From NCBI GenBank assembly GCA_937981765.1, contig CALJOM010000001.1, positions 153,778-217,777 on the forward strand: DNA of 64,000 bases, in the 5' to 3' direction. Positions 62,040 to 64,000 of this stretch are shown piece after piece; positions within the stretch are counted from its first letter, which is position 1; every line of letters starts with the position of its first letter. Source of the stretch: an uncultured Bacteroidales bacterium. GTDB taxonomy: Bacteria; Bacteroidota; Bacteroidia; Bacteroidales; Salinivirgaceae. A program made the translations under genes and the position numbers. The notes under the pieces were generated by a model. The model ran no database searches. It was not told the DNA's origin and saw only the letters and a list, made by a program, of their open reading frames with translations.

Positions 62040-63572
62040 ATGGGTCTTTCAAAATATAGTTTAATTTTTTTTCTGGGTTTTGTTTTTTTCGAAACACCAT
62101 TCAATACGATTGCCCAATCGGAGGGGAGCACTAAAATTACCCTGAAACGCGCCGATTCAATGGTGTATAACGAAAAGGTAGAAAGCAACGCTCGACGCCT
62201 TATTGGTAATGTTATTCTTCAACAGGAAGATAACCGCATGTATTGCGACAGCGTTTACATTTTCCATGTTGAAAACAACATTAAAGCCTACAGCCGTGTT
62301 CAACTTGTGAAGGCTGATAGCATCAAGGTTTTTAGCGACTATCTTTTTCATTACGGGGATATCAAACTATCGCAATTCCGCCGAAACGTTGTTTTAAAAG
62401 ACAATCGTACTACCATTTACACCGACAGTCTTAACTACGACCTCAACCGAAACGTTGCTTACTATTTCAACGGTGGCAAAATTGTAGATAGTACCACAAT
62501 TTTGCTTAGCAACACGGGATATTATTATGCCAATGAAAAACTTCTTTTCTTTAACCAGAATGTTGTAGTTGAGCACGAAAACTACAAAATGTTTACCGAT
62601 ACTCTTAAGTATAATATCAATACCGGTGTGGTAACAATTGAAGGCCCAACCTCAATTCTATCCGATACAGCAAGGTTATACGCCGAAAAGGGCTGGTATA
62701 ATACAAAAACAAAACAAACTTTAATTTGGCAGAACGCCCGATACGAAACTTCTTCCCAAATTTTAGTGGCCGACACCATTTTCGTCAACCATAAAGAACA
62801 AATAGCCGAAGCTTTTGGAAACGTGAGTTTGCATCAATCGCTCGATAGTTTAATATTATCTGCTCACTATGTGAGGCACAATCACAACCTGATGCACACC
62901 CTAATGACTAAACGCCCGTATATTACCCGCATTTTGTCGAACGATACCCTTTATCTCCACGGCGAGCAGATGGTTTCGTTTCTCGATACAATTGACAGCG
63001 GGGCTTTCCGGAAGGCTTTAGTTTATCGTAAAGCACAGCTCTATAGCAAAAACATTCAGATGCGTGCCGATTCAATTGCTTTTTCCATGCAGGACACAAT
63101 AATCAGGCTTTTTAATAATCCTGTTATCTGGCTCGAAAATATGCAGTTAACCGCCGAAATGATAGAATTGCATTTTAAGAATGGTGACTTTAAGGAACTG
63201 CACCTATACAATAATGCTTTAATTGCTTCTCAGCACGATTCGGTGCATTTCGATCAAATTAAAGGGAATACTATTATTTGCTACTTCGAAAACCGCAAAC
63301 TTCATAAAGCCTATGTAGACCGTCGGGCTGAGTTGATTTACTATATTTTGGATAAAGATGCGCTTTCGGCATTAAATACCTCTGTATGCAGGAACATTTT
63401 ACTTTATTTTCATGAAAATCAGATCGACCGTATAGTTTTTCACGCCAAACCCGAAGGTAGAGTGCTTCCAATGGACGATGTAAATTCCTCCAATATGTAT
63501 TTCCGTCATTTCCGATGGATTGGAAATTTACGCCCTAAAAAGTTTGATGATATTTTTGTCTGGCAAGATTAA
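62040..63572 (+). CDS. OstA/LptA-like periplasmic protein
   Basis: This 510-residue exported protein has a signal peptide (YSLIFFLGFVFFETPFNTIAQ). Repeats of the OstA/LptA jellyroll are visible: LIGNVILQQEDNRMYCDSVYI, FRRNVVLKDNRTTIYTDSLNYD, FNQNVVVEHENYKMFTDTLKY and AFGNVSLHQSLDSLILSAHYV. LptA carries lipopolysaccharide across the periplasm to LptD. At 510 residues it is much longer than E. coli LptA (~185), typical of the Bacteroidota OstA-like protein. Its stop overlaps the stop of the converging partial gene by four bases. Confidence 0.88.
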   Translation: MGLSKYSLIFFLGFVFFETPFNTIAQSEGSTKITLKRADSMVYNEKVESNARRLIGNVILQQEDNRMYCDSVYIFHVENNIKAYSRVQLVKADSIKVFSDYLFHYGDIKLSQFRRNVVLKDNRTTIYTDSLNYDLNRNVAYYFNGGKIVDSTTILLSNTGYYYANEKLLFFNQNVVVEHENYKMFTDTLKYNINTGVVTIEGPTSILSDTARLYAEKGWYNTKTKQTLIWQNARYETSSQILVADTIFVNHKEQIAEAFGNVSLHQSLDSLILSAHYVRHNHNLMHTLMTKRPYITRILSNDTLYLHGEQMVSFLDTIDSGAFRKALVYRKAQLYSKNIQMRADSIAFSMQDTIIRLFNNPVIWLENMQLTAEMIELHFKNGDFKELHLYNNALIASQHDSVHFDQIKGNTIICYFENRKLHKAYVDRRAELIYYILDKDALSALNTSVCRNILLYFHENQIDRIVFHAKPEGRVLPMDDVNSSNMYFRHFRWIGNLRPKKFDDIFVWQD

Positions 63573-64000
63573 CTTGCTGAAACCAGCATTTTTTCGGCAA
63601 TTGTTGACGGCAATATTACAGGATGGTTATTGACAACCAGTGTATAAACATTGTCGTTAGCTTGCGTGGCTAATACAGCTTGCTCCAAATAAATGGATGA
63701 TAATAGAGACAAATAGGTGTTATCAATTAGTCCGATATTGGTAAAAGCTTCTATTCTGAATTTTTGTCCGGGATTTAGTTTATGAATGGTTGTCGAAAAA
63801 AAAAACTTATCGGGGATTTTATCTCCGGCAAGGCCAATAGAAATGGTAAGTTTTTTTTCGATAGCATTGAGAGTAGTGTCGTAGATTTCTTGTTCCCACC
63901 CAAAGGCTTCAGCTCTTGCTTGAAAATAGGGAAGGGATAGGCTTTTAAAAAGAAAACTTTCCAATAGTAAAATTCTTGTATACAGTCGTTTGCTGTACTT
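63569..64000 (-). CDS. Uncharacterised protein, truncated by the right window edge
   Basis: The frame is open to the edge: codons upstream of the TTG at 63964 continue without a stop (reading ...KYSKRLYTRILLLES), so the true start is outside the window. The visible 143 residues include a possible N-terminal hydrophobic part and a beta-rich middle (KKLTISIGLAGDKIPDKFFFST, NPGQKFRIEAFTNIGLI). The end is VYTLVVNNHPVILPSTIAEKMLVSAS. I do not recognise a family. The stop overlaps the OstA-like stop by four bases. Confidence 0.7.
   Translation of the reverse strand, partial: KYSKRLYTRILLLESFLFKSLSLPYFQARAEAFGWEQEIYDTTLNAIEKKLTISIGLAGDKIPDKFFFSTTIHKLNPGQKFRIEAFTNIGLIDNTYLSLLSSIYLEQAVLATQANDNVYTLVVNNHPVILPSTIAEKMLVSAS

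Overview
The window is about 64 kb of chromosome from an anaerobic, probably fermentative member of the Bacteroidota (Bacteroidales/Marinilabiliales-like). Four lines of evidence support this. Four proteins carry the C-terminal sorting domain of the type IX secretion system (T9SS). Many genes are preceded by the Bacteroidota -7 promoter element TAnnTTTG, and almost none has a Shine-Dalgarno sequence. Several genes belong to families found mainly in this phylum (DUF349, OstA-like, LptD-like, MlaD, DUF6588). An acetate kinase / butyrate kinase operon points to fermentation. No tRNA, rRNA, CRISPR array, insertion sequence or prophage gene was seen.

Layout. 1-3.4 kb: a SpoIIE-type phosphatase (cut by the left edge) and a PAS/GAF histidine kinase. 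3.4-7.8 kb (minus): an lptD - UPF0316 - cinA operon, divergent from an amidase and an MlaD protein (7.8-10 kb). 10-17 kb: dnaA, map, fabG, a VWA membrane protein and a lipoprotein. 17-18.6 kb (minus): a nitroreductase and a DUF2279 protein. 18.9-26.9 kb: DUF349 protein, TonB-dependent receptor, pyrG, yidC. 27-29.6 kb: a T9SS-exported GLUG/HYR protein and a small protein. 29.7-33.9 kb (minus): ackA - phosphate acyltransferase - ptb - buk, with a long structured leader in front of ackA. 34.3-39.1 kb (minus): a TonB receptor / P-type ATPase operon. 39.2-41.8 kb (minus): a secreted peptidylarginine-deiminase-like enzyme and RidA. 42-47.3 kb: a DUF6588 protein and a minus-strand hybrid kinase - GroES-like - Crp/Fnr operon. 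47.6-50.2 kb: udk, a DEDD exonuclease and isoaspartyl dipeptidase. 50.3-54.5 kb: a T9SS adhesin-like protein and two cyanophycinase-like peptidases. 54.5-55 kb: two small membrane proteins. 55.2-63.6 kb: guaB, three tandem SurA/PpiC-type proteins, a MoxR ATPase and an OstA/LptA-like protein. A truncated minus-strand gene ends the window.

Themes. (1) Outer-membrane biogenesis recurs: LptD, OstA/LptA-like, three periplasmic foldases, YidC, MlaD and an amidase. (2) The most notable region is 49.0-54.5 kb. An isoaspartyl dipeptidase sits beside two exported serine hydrolases that keep the cyanophycinase nucleophile and its three-arginine binding motif, and no cyanophycin synthetase is present. 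This looks like a system for scavenging external cyanophycin: polymer to beta-Asp-Arg outside the cytoplasm, then Asp and Arg inside. (3) The deiminase at 39.3-41.4 kb keeps the catalytic residues and the carboxylate-gripping Arg-x-Arg pair of Porphyromonas PPAD, a second arginine-directed exported activity. (4) dnaA has a strong internal Shine-Dalgarno sequence, rare in this phylum, which moves its start and may give it special translational control.
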